From: an uncultured Colwellia sp.
GTDB lineage: Bacteria; Pseudomonadota; Gammaproteobacteria; Enterobacterales; Alteromonadaceae
DNA: 64,000 nucleotides
Direction of reading: 5' to 3'
Assembly: GCA_913058395.1 (NCBI GenBank)
Contig: CAJXQI010000004.1
Coordinates: 124,001-188,000 of the forward strand
Made by a program: the position numbers and the translations under genes. The notes under the pieces are model-generated. The model was not told the origin of the DNA. It searched no databases and saw nothing but the letters and a program-made list of their open reading frames with translations. Every line of letters starts with the position of its first letter. Position 1 is the first letter of the stretch. Shown piece after piece: positions 35,289 to 44,445 of the stretch.

Positions 35289-35437
35289 AGTAACCCCGTT
35301 ATATACTTAGCTAGTTCTTGCCACTTTCGTCTATTTTAATATCCCATAATTGACTAAAACTAGAAACATTGAATTGAGAAATATTTAGTCGTCATACCTT
35401 AGCAAAGTAAATTATGCGATAATTTCCCACTCATAAA

Positions 35438-36091
35438 ATGTTGTCATTAGAAAAGGAAGCGTTAGTGTTAGCTAGCTCGATAGTCGTACTCGATTTTGAA
35501 ACTACGGGGTTATCTCCAGACCAAGGAGACCGAGCCATTGAAATAGGTGCGATGAAATTAGAAAACGGTATTGAAGTTGATAAGTTTCAAGCCTTGATGA
35601 ATCCAGGTCGGCGCATTAACAGTTTTATAGAAAACTATACTGGCATTACTAACCGTATGTTAGCGCCTGCGCCATCTTGTGCAAAAGTCATGGCAGAGTT
35701 TGCCGACTTTATTGGCGATAGTAACTTGCTTGCTCATAATGCATCATTTGATGGTCGCTTTTTAAGTGCAGAGTTAGCGCGTATCGATAGAGAAGTGATA
35801 GGTGAATTTACCTGTTCGCTATTAGTGTCACGCCGTATTTATCAAGATGCGCCAAATCACAAGTTGGGCACCTTGATTAATTACAAAAACATTGCTGCTG
35901 ATGGCAGCTTTCATAGAGCGTTATTTGATGCACAGATGACAGCTAAACTTTGGCTTAAATTGCTTGATGATATTAGCGAACGTCATGATATTGAGGAAAT
36001 ACCGTTTAGTTTAATTAAGCGTTTGGCTAAAACACCAAAGGCACAGGTAGCAAAATTATTATCAAACTATGCGACTAAAATACGCAGTTAA
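35438..36091 (+). CDS. DnaQ-like 3'-5' exonuclease (DEDDh)
   Basis: 217 residues. The exonuclease motifs are clear: ExoI VVLDFETTGL, ExoII LLAHNASFDGRFL, and ExoIII HRALFDAQMTAKL with the catalytic His. It is a stand-alone proofreading-type or RNA-processing exonuclease. It lacks the helicase or polymerase fusions of PolC and DinG and is unlike DnaQ at its C-terminus. The true substrate is unknown. Confidence 0.87.
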   Translation: MLSLEKEALVLASSIVVLDFETTGLSPDQGDRAIEIGAMKLENGIEVDKFQALMNPGRRINSFIENYTGITNRMLAPAPSCAKVMAEFADFIGDSNLLAHNASFDGRFLSAELARIDREVIGEFTCSLLVSRRIYQDAPNHKLGTLINYKNIAADGSFHRALFDAQMTAKLWLKLLDDISERHDIEEIPFSLIKRLAKTPKAQVAKLLSNYATKIRS

Positions 36092-36143
36092 AGCTTTCAC
36101 TATCTAATGATAAGTCTACAAACTAAATCTAGAAATATATAAC

Positions 36144-36192
36144 AAAAAAGGGTGAAGTATTACGCAACGTAAATTAACTTCACCCTAGTTTT
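36144..36192. terminator. Convergent terminator (exonuclease / fhs)
   Basis: AGGGTGAAGT (36149-36158) pairs with ACTTCACCCT (36177-36186), and an inner stem TTACG-CAA-CGTAA extends it. On the minus strand it is followed by TTTTTTG, which suits fhs; the plus side has AGTTTTATT. Confidence 0.82.
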
Positions 36193-36245
36193 ATTCGCTA
36201 TTTTTGATGTTTAACTATTTACATCAACTCTTGCTGTATTCGTGG

Positions 36246-37916
36246 TTATTCAACACCAGTAATAACGCCGTTTTCAAGTAATTGCACATCATTCGCTGCA
36301 GGATGTTTTGGTAGCCCAGGCATACGCATGATATTCCCCGTCAACACTACTAAAAATCCAGCACCGGCGTTAATTTGAATTGAGCTTACGGTAACTTCAA
36401 AATCACGTGGTCGGCCATGTAAAAGGGGATCATCAGATAGTGAACTTGGTGCTTTAGCAATACAAATAGGCAAATGCGTTAAACCAAGTTGTTCAACATG
36501 TTTTAAATCTTTTTCAGCTTGCTTTGAAAAAGCAACATCGTCAGCGCCATACATTGCTCTACTGACCAATCGCACTTTTTCTAACACAGGTTCATCTAAT
36601 TGATATAACGGAATAAAAGGTTTGCTTTTATCGACGGCAGACATCACCATTTTTGCTAAATCAATCGCACCTTTACCACCTTCAGCATGGTGACGAGTTT
36701 CCGCGAATGAAACGCCTAATTCAATGCAACGGTTACGAATAATACCAACTTCGTCATCGGTGTCGGTCGCAAAGCGATTTAATGCAACTACTGCATGTTT
36801 ATTAAAAAGTGCAACACTTTCGATATGTTTATCTAAGTTTTCTAAACCTCGTTGAACGGCGGTAATGTCTTCTTCAACTAAATTATTTTTGTCTTTTCCA
36901 CCATGCATTTTTAACGCGCGTACGGTCGTTACTAAGACCACAACATCAGGGTCTAAGTCGGCAATGCGGCATTTAATATCAAAGAATTTTTCGGCGCCTA
37001 AATCAAAGCCAAAACCTGCTTCGGTAATCGCCCAATCCGCATGATGCATCGCCATTTTAGTGGCGATAACACTATTACAACCATGAGCGATATTGGCAAA
37101 TGGACCACCATGAACAAATGCTGGTGTGCCTTCAAAACTTTGCACTAAGTTAGGTTGTAAAGCGTCACGTAATAGCGCCATCATCGCGCCCGTAATTTCA
37201 AGTTGCTTAGCGACTACTGGCTCACCGTCGTAGGTATAGCCGATAAGTGTTCGGTCTAATCGTTCTTTTAAATCTTTTGCGTCATTTGCTAAACAAAGCA
37301 TAGCCATTACTTCAGAGGCAGCGGTTATATCAAAGCCACCTTCACGTGGTATACCCTGCATTTTTCCGCCTAAACCTAAGACTATTTTTCGTAAACTACG
37401 ATCGTTCATGTCCATCACACGACGCCAGACGATTTGTCGTGGGTCAATGTGTAGAATATTGCCTTGATAAATATGATTGTCGATAGCGGCTGATAGTAAG
37501 TTGTTGGCGCTAGTAATGGCGTGAAAATCTCCAGTAAAGTGTAAGTTTATACGATCGCCAGGCATTATTTGGCTATAGCCGCCACCGGTAGCACCACCTT
37601 TCATTCCTAAGCATGGGCCTAAAGAAGGCTCCCGTAAGGCTAAACATACCGATTCATTTAATTGGGTGAATGCTTGTCCTAAACCAATAGTTGTGGTGGT
37701 TTTCCCTTCACCTGATGGTGTTGGTGTTGTCGCCGATACTAGGATAAGTCGACCTTGCTTACCTTGAGGTTTCTTTAAAGCATTAACATCAACTTTTGCA
37801 ATATCACGCCCATAAGGGTTTAAATCTTCAGGTGATATATTAAGTGCAGTACTAATTTCTGAAATTGGACGTGGAGTAAATTGCTGTGCTATTTCTACAT
37901 CGGTGGCCATATGCAT
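36246..37916 (-). CDS. fhs: Formate--tetrahydrofolate ligase
   Basis: Makes 10-formyl-THF from formate, THF and ATP in the cytosol. 556 residues, the usual length. The P-loop TPTPSGEGKTTTTIG is at about residues 63-77. EPSLGPCLGMKGGATGGGYSQ, DRINLHFTGDFHAI and FVHGGPFANIAHGCNS are strong family signatures. Divergent from fdhD and the formate dehydrogenase genes, so formate can be directed either to C1 biosynthesis or to CO2. A short palindrome GTTAGA-N8-TCTAAC at 37965-37984 lies about 50 bp upstream. Confidence 0.96.
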   Translation of the reverse strand: MHMATDVEIAQQFTPRPISEISTALNISPEDLNPYGRDIAKVDVNALKKPQGKQGRLILVSATTPTPSGEGKTTTTIGLGQAFTQLNESVCLALREPSLGPCLGMKGGATGGGYSQIMPGDRINLHFTGDFHAITSANNLLSAAIDNHIYQGNILHIDPRQIVWRRVMDMNDRSLRKIVLGLGGKMQGIPREGGFDITAASEVMAMLCLANDAKDLKERLDRTLIGYTYDGEPVVAKQLEITGAMMALLRDALQPNLVQSFEGTPAFVHGGPFANIAHGCNSVIATKMAMHHADWAITEAGFGFDLGAEKFFDIKCRIADLDPDVVVLVTTVRALKMHGGKDKNNLVEEDITAVQRGLENLDKHIESVALFNKHAVVALNRFATDTDDEVGIIRNRCIELGVSFAETRHHAEGGKGAIDLAKMVMSAVDKSKPFIPLYQLDEPVLEKVRLVSRAMYGADDVAFSKQAEKDLKHVEQLGLTHLPICIAKAPSSLSDDPLLHGRPRDFEVTVSSIQINAGAGFLVVLTGNIMRMPGLPKHPAANDVQLLENGVITGVE

Positions 37917-37964
37917 TCCTAATTTTTGTTTAGTTTTTGTCTGATTATGGTATTAGTTATTTGC

Positions 37965-37984
37965 GTTAGAAAAGTTAATCTAAC
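37965..37984. promoter_or_regulatory. Palindrome upstream of fhs
   Basis: GTTAGA and TCTAAC, six-base perfect arms separated by eight bases, about 50 bp before the fhs start codon in the divergent fhs/fdhD gap. Operator-like; the regulator is unknown. Confidence 0.35.
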
Positions 37985-38137
37985 CTTAATTTACCGAGCA
38001 TTAGTTGATTTGCAACAAAAGCTATACGTTTTGTTGTTTTAATAATGTCACTAACAGTAGCGTCTGCTTTCCACGTTGATGGTTAAGCGGTATTATTAAA
38101 TGAGATTTTTATTTTTGTTAGTAGTTTATAACCATTT

Positions 38138-39094
38138 ATGAGTAGTAAAGTATCAGCACCCAGAGCTGAGTTGAAAGACCCTGCAATCACTGAGCTAGCG
38201 AAGTTTCGCTACCAAGCTCATGGACGAAAATTGCAATATGATCAAGTTATTGCTGAGCAGCCGTTGCAAATACGCTTAACTTGGCAAGTAAGCGAAAGTA
38301 GCAAATGCGAAAGCCAAATATTTTCGATTACCATGCGCACACCAGGCGATGACAAAGCGTTAATTGTCGGACTTTTACTATCAGAAGGCATTATTAAACA
38401 GTTTTCAGAGCTAGAAAGTATTCGCTCAGAAACAGGATTAGATGATGATGAGCTAGAACACTTGCAAGGGCAAGGCTCGAATTCATCAAGCCAACCTGAA
38501 GATAATAATCAGTGGGAAGTGAAACTTAATACCGGTGTTATTCCTGATATTAAATCGCTTGAGCGTTTTCAAGTCACTTATAGCAGTTGTGGTTTATGTG
38601 GAACGACTTCATTAAAGTCGTTGGAAATGAAAAGTCCACCAGTGTTGAGCCAAGATAAACATTGGCTAGCATTTAGCGCCATTTGCGCAATGCCTGATAT
38701 TATGCGCGCTGTGCAAGAGCAGTTTGTTCAAACAGGTGGTTCACATGCCGCAGCATTATTTGATGCTACTGGCAATATTATTGATGTTAAAGAAGATATT
38801 GGCCGACATAACGCGCTTGATAAACTTTTAGGCAATAGTTTAATAAGTAGCAATATTAGCCAGGCACAATATTGCGTTGCCGTGAGTGGGCGCATAAGCT
38901 TTGAAATAGTGCAAAAAACGGTAATGGCCGGAGTTGCCGTACTTATTGCGGTTGGTGCACCGTCTGATTTGGCAATACAAGCAGCGAAACGATTCGATTT
39001 AACTTTAATTGGCTTTACCACGAAAAGCGGATTTAATTTATACCATGGTGATTGGCGATTGTTGCCATTGGAGGAAACATGTCAAAAAATTTAA
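38138..39094 (+). CDS. fdhD: Formate dehydrogenase accessory sulfurtransferase FdhD
   Basis: Carries sulfur from a cysteine desulfurase to the molybdenum cofactor so that formate dehydrogenase becomes active. 318 residues, longer than the 277 of E. coli because of an acidic, Gln/Ser-rich insertion around residues 105-130. The catalytic CxxC is in YSSCGLCGTTSL. GGSHAAALFDATG and DIGRHNALDKLLG are the usual motifs. Overlaps the next gene by 16 bp. Confidence 0.93.
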   Translation: MSSKVSAPRAELKDPAITELAKFRYQAHGRKLQYDQVIAEQPLQIRLTWQVSESSKCESQIFSITMRTPGDDKALIVGLLLSEGIIKQFSELESIRSETGLDDDELEHLQGQGSNSSSQPEDNNQWEVKLNTGVIPDIKSLERFQVTYSSCGLCGTTSLKSLEMKSPPVLSQDKHWLAFSAICAMPDIMRAVQEQFVQTGGSHAAALFDATGNIIDVKEDIGRHNALDKLLGNSLISSNISQAQYCVAVSGRISFEIVQKTVMAGVAVLIAVGAPSDLAIQAAKRFDLTLIGFTTKSGFNLYHGDWRLLPLEETCQKI

Positions 39095-40761
39095 CGGCAC
39101 TGGCGAAACGCCAAGGTATTGATCATACCTTATTTCAAGAACTTGCTATTGGCGAAGACTCCAAGTCAAAAGCACAACGCAAAGCATTAGCTAAAGAGTT
39201 GCTTATCGGTGAAGCGGTTGTGCATGGTACGGCTAGTTTTTATGATTTTATTGATGGTGATAACGCCAATAAAAAAGCTTACGTTTGTAATGGCTCTTCC
39301 TGTTTATGCGCTGATACTCAGCACAATGTAAAAGCAAAATTAACGCAGCACTTTTCTGCTGATGACATTGGTCATGTCACCTGTTTAGGGCGCTGTGCGC
39401 AAAATAGTGCCTTTCAAATAAATAAAGAAAACTATTCCGGTAATGATATTGAAAATCTTGCTGAAATTATTAACGCTGACAATGCTATATCGTCAGAGCA
39501 CTACTACGTTGAATCGAATTTAGCACAACCGATATTGACCGCTAAAATTAATGATGTCGCGCAGTACTATCAAGTGTTTTCAAACGCAATCGCACAGTTT
39601 ACGGTTGATGAGTTGTTACAGCAAATAACAGACTCTGGCTTACGTGGTCGTGGCGGCGCTGGTTTTCCAACGGGCTTTAAATGGCGTTCATGTCGTGATG
39701 TGGTAGGTGATGAAAAATACATCGTTTGTAATGCTGATGAAGGTGACGCTGGTGCTTATAGTGATCGATACTTATTAGAGCAACGTCCGCATGCTGTATT
39801 GTTCGGTATGTTGATGGCAGGTTATTTATCCGGCGCTGAAACTGGCGTACTTTATATTCGCGATGAATATCCTCAAGCCATTCGAACAACTGAAGCGGCC
39901 ATTGCTGAATTTGAAGCCTTAGGCTTACTAGACAATATGGCTTTCAAGTTTAGTTTTAAAATTATTCGTGGTGCCGGTGCTTATATATGCGGTGAAGAAA
40001 CCGCGTTATTGCGCTCAATTGAAGGACAACGTCCTTTAGTGTCAGTACGACCGCCATTTCCAACCCAAAGCGGCTTGTTTGGTTGCCCAACCATATTGAA
40101 TAATGTTGAAACGTTTGCGCCAATTAACTTTATTCTTAGCGAAGGCGCGCAGCAGTACTTTGCTTTAGGTAACGGCAAATCAACGGGGAGCAAACTGGTA
40201 TCATTAGACAGTAGTTTTACTAAGCCGGGAATATATGAAGTTGCGATGGGCATGCCGATGCTTGACTTATTTGCCATGGCTGGCGGCTTCTCAAAGCCGT
40301 TAAAAGCTTTGCATATTGGCGGGCCATTAGGCGGTGTAGTACCAATTTCAGCACTAGAAAAGCTAACGCTAGATTTTGAATCGTTTGCTGAAAATGGCTT
40401 TTTATTGGGCCATGCAAGTGTTATTGGCTTACCTGAACAGCTGTCGATGATTGACTATATTGAGCATTTATTTGAATTTACTGCCGCAGAATCTTGCGGT
40501 AAATGTTACCCATGTAAGCTGGGCTCAGTGCGCGGTCAAGAAATGGTGCAAGATGCTATTGATGGTAAACAGTTATTGAACCGAGAGTTACTTGATGACT
40601 TGTTAGAAACCATGCAACTAGGCTCACTATGCGCACTAGGTGGCGGTGTTCCTTTACCCATTCAAAATATTTTGCAGTATTTTGCTGATGAATTGAAGCC
40701 ATTTATTGCCGCAAAAAAGCCTGAGTCAGGACAATCAGCATCGGAGCAAGCTAATGTCTAA
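39079..40761 (+). CDS. NAD-linked formate dehydrogenase beta subunit, NuoE-NuoF fusion
   Basis: Passes electrons from the alpha subunit to NAD+. About 560 residues. The N-terminal NuoE-like domain has four [2Fe-2S] cysteines (CNGSSCLCAD, then CLGRCAQ). The NuoF-like part has GLRGRGGAGFPTG (NADH site), YIVCNADEGDAGAYSDR (FMN site), GAGAYICGEETAL, and the [4Fe-4S] motif SCGKCYPCKLG. ATG at 39079 has GGAGG nearby; the frame opens nine codons earlier. In Ralstonia-type enzymes NuoE is a separate FdsG; here it is fused. Confidence 0.9.
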   Translation: MSKNLTALAKRQGIDHTLFQELAIGEDSKSKAQRKALAKELLIGEAVVHGTASFYDFIDGDNANKKAYVCNGSSCLCADTQHNVKAKLTQHFSADDIGHVTCLGRCAQNSAFQINKENYSGNDIENLAEIINADNAISSEHYYVESNLAQPILTAKINDVAQYYQVFSNAIAQFTVDELLQQITDSGLRGRGGAGFPTGFKWRSCRDVVGDEKYIVCNADEGDAGAYSDRYLLEQRPHAVLFGMLMAGYLSGAETGVLYIRDEYPQAIRTTEAAIAEFEALGLLDNMAFKFSFKIIRGAGAYICGEETALLRSIEGQRPLVSVRPPFPTQSGLFGCPTILNNVETFAPINFILSEGAQQYFALGNGKSTGSKLVSLDSSFTKPGIYEVAMGMPMLDLFAMAGGFSKPLKALHIGGPLGGVVPISALEKLTLDFESFAENGFLLGHASVIGLPEQLSMIDYIEHLFEFTAAESCGKCYPCKLGSVRGQEMVQDAIDGKQLLNRELLDDLLETMQLGSLCALGGGVPLPIQNILQYFADELKPFIAAKKPESGQSASEQANV

Positions 40762-43510
40762 TTTAACCACTGATATGATGACGAACAAAGTTGCTTTTTT
40801 AAATGGTGTTGCCCATAACATTATTGCTGATGAATCGGTGTTAGATTTTAGCCGTCGATTAGAGCAAAACAAGCAATATGATATTCCAACCTTATGCGAT
40901 GACACTCGCCTTGATGCTTATGGCAGTTGCCGTGTGTGTTCAGTTGATATTGCTTTATCTGCCGATGGTCCGCGAAAAGTGATGGCATCGTGTCATACGC
41001 CAATTGCAGACGGTATGCATATTTTTACTAACTCAACGCGAGTAGAAAAACTACGTAAAAATATTGTTGAATTAGTGCTCAGTGATCACCCTGATAATTG
41101 TGAAGAATGTCCGTCAAATAATTACTGTGAGTTACAAGACGTCGCCGTTGCCACCGGTGTAAGAGAAATACGTTTTGGCAATGCAGAAAGTCGTGGTAAG
41201 CAAAGTCGTGATACATTACCGGAAGTAAGTAAAGACGAGGCTCATCCATATATGCGTATGGATTTATCTTTATGTATTGATTGTAATCGCTGTGTGCGAG
41301 CTTGCGACGAAATTCAAGGTGAGCAGGTGTTATCTGCTGTTGGACGTGGTTTTGATAGCCGTATTATAAAAGGTCAAGACGTGAGTTTTGATGACTCTGA
41401 CTGTGTTTCATGCGGTGCGTGTGCACAAACTTGTCCTACGGGGGCAATAAGTGATGTATTTCGCGCCAACCGCACGGCCGATGCCGAAAAAATTCGCACC
41501 ATATGTTCTTACTGCGGGGTAGGTTGTAACTTAGAGGTTTCGGTAAAAGATAACAAAATATTATCGATAGAAGCGCCAAAAGATGCGGCAGTAAATGCTG
41601 GCCATACGTGTTTGAAAGGACGATATGCATGGCGTTTTTATAATCATCCTGATCGTTTAACCACACCATTAATTCGTATCAATGATGAACTAACGCCAGT
41701 ATCTTGGGCGCGAGCATTTGAGTACTTAGCCGAACGTTTACTCTCGATTAAAAACCAGCATGGCAGTGATGCTATCGCCGGTATTTCTTCAGCGCGTTGT
41801 ACTAATGAAGAAAACTACTTATTACAGAAAATGATCCGTGTAGTGCTAGGCACTAACAATATTGATTGCTGTGCGCGGGTTTGTCATTCACCTACGGCTT
41901 ACGGCATGCAAAAAAGCTTTGGTACCGGTGCGGCAACCAACTCAATTGATGATATTAAGCATACTGAATTTATTATGCTTATTGGCGCAAACCCAACCGC
42001 AGCACATCCGGTAACGGGCGCTAAAATCAAGCAAAAAGTGACGAAAGGCACACCACTGATTGTTATTGATCCGGTTGAAACTGAACTGGCTCGTTACGCT
42101 CAATGGCATATTCAATTACGTCCGGGTACTAACGTTGCTGTGCTCAATATGATGGCTTATTACATTATTGATGAAGGTTTGGTGGATATGAACTTTGTTG
42201 ATAATCGCACTGAAGAGTATCAAAGTTATCATGATGCGATTATGGCGCTAAATATTGACCAGCTTGCCGATATTTCAGGTGTTGATAAAGCCTTAGTGCG
42301 AGATGCGGCAATGGCCTATGCAAAAGCCAACAATGCCATGAGCTTTCATGGTTTGGGGGTTACCGAGCACTCACAAGGTAGCCGAGCTATTATGTGTATT
42401 GCCGATATAACCATGTTGACGGGGAATATAGGGCGCCGCGGTGTTGGTATGAACCCATTACGCGGCCAAAATAATGTTCAAGGTGCCGCCGATATGGGCT
42501 GTCAGCCACATCAAGGTGCGGGATATTTCCCAGTTGATACTGATGAGAATCATCAATATTACCAAGAACATTATAATGCCGAAATGCCAAAAGAGGTGGG
42601 GTATAAAATTCCTGAAATGTTTAATGCTGCCTTGGCGGGCGATTTAAAAGCCTTATGGATTTTAGGTGAAGACGTGGTGCAAACCGATCCAAATCAACAG
42701 CATGTTGTTGCTAGTCTTTCAAACCTTGAGCTATTAATTGTGCAAGAAATCTTTTTATCCGAAACGGCAAAAATGGCTGATGTTGTCTTACCTGGCACCT
42801 CTTTTTTAGAAAAAAGCGGCACCTTTACCAATGGCGAGCGCCGTGTACAAAAAGTAAATGCTGCGGTAACGCCAAAAGCTGGTTGCAAAACTGATGGACA
42901 AATTATTGTCGAAATGATGAATGCTTTAGGCTATCAACAGGCTGATTATCAAGCAGATACTATGCTAGAAGAGATAGCACAAGTGGTGCCATTTTTTGCT
43001 GGCATAACCTGGGATAATTTAGGTGAAAACGGTCTACAATGGCCAGTTGCGAAAGATGGTAAAGATACGCAAATATTGCATCTTGAATCATTCAAACGTG
43101 GTTTAGGGCGTTTTCATTTTTATCCTTTTGAAGAAAGTGTTGAAATTGAAAAAAATGGTGCAGCATTTCCTTATATTCTTACCACTAGCCGAAATTTAGA
43201 GCATTACAATTGTGGCACTATGACGCGTCGTACCGGTAATGGTGATATTGTTAGCGAGGATGTATTGTTGGTTAACCATATTGATGCTCAAGAGAAAAAT
43301 ATCACCAATGATAGCCAAGTACGCTTATTTTCAGCGCGTGGTGAAATTGTGCTAAAAGCACAGATAAGTGACAAAGTTAATCAAGGCATTTTGTTTACCA
43401 CTTTCCACTTTCCTGAGTTGATGATCAATCGTGTTACTGGTGATGTTACTGATAAGCATACCAAGTGCCCAGAATATAAAGTGGTATCTGTTGGTATTGA
43501 AGCGGTTTAA
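40754..43510 (+). CDS. Formate dehydrogenase alpha subunit (molybdopterin, FdsA-type)
   Basis: Oxidises formate to CO2. About 918 residues. An N-terminal [2Fe-2S] ferredoxin domain (CDDTRLDAYGSCRVC), a His-Cys cluster segment (DHPDNCEECPSNNYCELQ) and two [4Fe-4S] motifs (CIDCNRCVRACDE and CVSCGACAQTCP) come first. The catalytic region starts with CSYCGVGCNLEV. The Mo ligand is Cys in CCARVCHSPTAYG (about residues 372-384), so no selenocysteine is used. ATG at 40754 overlaps the beta-subunit stop by 8 bp. No FdsC or FdsD gene follows; a terminator does. Confidence 0.93.
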   Translation: MSNLTTDMMTNKVAFLNGVAHNIIADESVLDFSRRLEQNKQYDIPTLCDDTRLDAYGSCRVCSVDIALSADGPRKVMASCHTPIADGMHIFTNSTRVEKLRKNIVELVLSDHPDNCEECPSNNYCELQDVAVATGVREIRFGNAESRGKQSRDTLPEVSKDEAHPYMRMDLSLCIDCNRCVRACDEIQGEQVLSAVGRGFDSRIIKGQDVSFDDSDCVSCGACAQTCPTGAISDVFRANRTADAEKIRTICSYCGVGCNLEVSVKDNKILSIEAPKDAAVNAGHTCLKGRYAWRFYNHPDRLTTPLIRINDELTPVSWARAFEYLAERLLSIKNQHGSDAIAGISSARCTNEENYLLQKMIRVVLGTNNIDCCARVCHSPTAYGMQKSFGTGAATNSIDDIKHTEFIMLIGANPTAAHPVTGAKIKQKVTKGTPLIVIDPVETELARYAQWHIQLRPGTNVAVLNMMAYYIIDEGLVDMNFVDNRTEEYQSYHDAIMALNIDQLADISGVDKALVRDAAMAYAKANNAMSFHGLGVTEHSQGSRAIMCIADITMLTGNIGRRGVGMNPLRGQNNVQGAADMGCQPHQGAGYFPVDTDENHQYYQEHYNAEMPKEVGYKIPEMFNAALAGDLKALWILGEDVVQTDPNQQHVVASLSNLELLIVQEIFLSETAKMADVVLPGTSFLEKSGTFTNGERRVQKVNAAVTPKAGCKTDGQIIVEMMNALGYQQADYQADTMLEEIAQVVPFFAGITWDNLGENGLQWPVAKDGKDTQILHLESFKRGLGRFHFYPFEESVEIEKNGAAFPYILTTSRNLEHYNCGTMTRRTGNGDIVSEDVLLVNHIDAQEKNITNDSQVRLFSARGEIVLKAQISDKVNQGILFTTFHFPELMINRVTGDVTDKHTKCPEYKVVSVGIEAV

Positions 43511-43575
43511 TAGGACAATTTGAGCAGCCTTAGTTAGCTAACTTTACTTGTTGTTGAACGAGTACTTACACTAAG

Positions 43576-43605
43576 CGCGATGATTATTTAGTCATCGCGT
43601 TTTTT
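43576..43605 (+). terminator. Rho-independent terminator of the formate dehydrogenase operon
   Basis: CGCGATGA (43576-43583) pairs with TCATCGCG (43592-43599), followed by TTTTTT. It also lies directly beyond the stop of the convergent small gene. Confidence 0.88.
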
Positions 43606-43606
43606 C

Positions 43607-44047
43607 CTAACTAGGCTCGATAATAGCATTGTGCAATTGTGCTTCAAGCCATTCAATAGCACTCTCACGCCCTAGCTCTAACCCTGAAAACTCCTTAATA
43701 GTTAGTTTATCTACCTGGCGAACTGACTGTAAGTCTTTAGCCTGCCGTGCATTGGTTGCACCGTAATTAATGATTGCTGCAGCTTTTAAGTTTTGGGCAG
43801 AGCCAATACAAAGTAGTGCTTCATATGTGTAACTATAGTTATTGATTCGATTAACTAGAACGGCGTAAGGCTCGCGAAAGTGCGTTTTCATGATCGCGTC
43901 GTATTCTTCGACAAATTCGATAGAAACTTCTACGTCTTGATTGATAATGACTTCTGCAAGCCTAGAAGAAATAAATTTAATTTGACCAAAGCTAGTGGTG
44001 AGGTGCATATATTTTTTAGCTCCTAGATTGTTAGGTACATCTGCCAT
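43607..44047 (-). CDS. Conserved hypothetical protein, STAS/SpoIIAA-like size
   Basis: 146 residues, soluble, no signal or membrane segment. The pattern (SFGQIKFISSRLAEVIINQDVEVSIEFVEEYD and NYGATNARQAKDLQSV) is reminiscent of small SpoIIAA/STAS-like proteins in marine bacteria, but I do not recognise a named family. Two palindromes 38-78 bp upstream may control it. Single gene facing the formate dehydrogenase operon. Confidence 0.65.
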   Translation of the reverse strand: MADVPNNLGAKKYMHLTTSFGQIKFISSRLAEVIINQDVEVSIEFVEEYDAIMKTHFREPYAVLVNRINNYSYTYEALLCIGSAQNLKAAAIINYGATNARQAKDLQSVRQVDKLTIKEFSGLELGRESAIEWLEAQLHNAIIEPS

Positions 44048-44445
44048 AATATAATTTCAAATAGATGTTTAACTTACGCTGTTGAATATAAGTTATATTG
44101 TACTTACATACAAAATATTGTATGTGGTCATTGATAGCAAGGTGCTGCGTTGTATATTTGTTGGCGATTTGTTTCTAAATTAAAACACTTACAGTGCAAT
44201 GTGGTCTGAGGTTATCTTCAGGAAAGGCTTTGAGGCATTTAATTGAATGTTGTACAGGTATTCAGGTCTCTACTTTTGACATTGTAAAGTGTAAATAAAA
44301 TGATTGATTTTAACTTTGTTGCATTTACATGGTTAACAATAACCTGATAATAAAGTTAGTTTATGAATTAGCTATTTCTCATTGTTATGTTCTTCGCTAT
44401 ATTGTGATGTATTAAGATGATAAATAATAAAAACAGGAGCTTAGT
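44048..44445. other. 398-bp gap with divergent promoters
   Basis: No credible gene. The left end holds two palindromes (44085-44099 and 44106-44125) that belong to the hypothetical gene promoter. The rest is AT-rich upstream sequence of the dehydrogenase gene. Confidence 0.55.
44085..44125. promoter_or_regulatory. Two adjacent palindromes, operator-like
   Basis: AATATAA-G-TTATATT (44085-44099) is followed six bases later by ACATACAA-AATA-TTGTATGT (44106-44125), both perfect. They are 38-78 bp upstream of the divergent hypothetical gene. Such spacing suits a repressor or activator site; the regulator is unknown. Confidence 0.45.

Noticed and set aside
40754-43510. Selenocysteine in the formate dehydrogenase alpha subunit
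   Set aside because: The active-site codon is read as Cys in CCARVCHSPT; no in-frame TGA is present in the gene.
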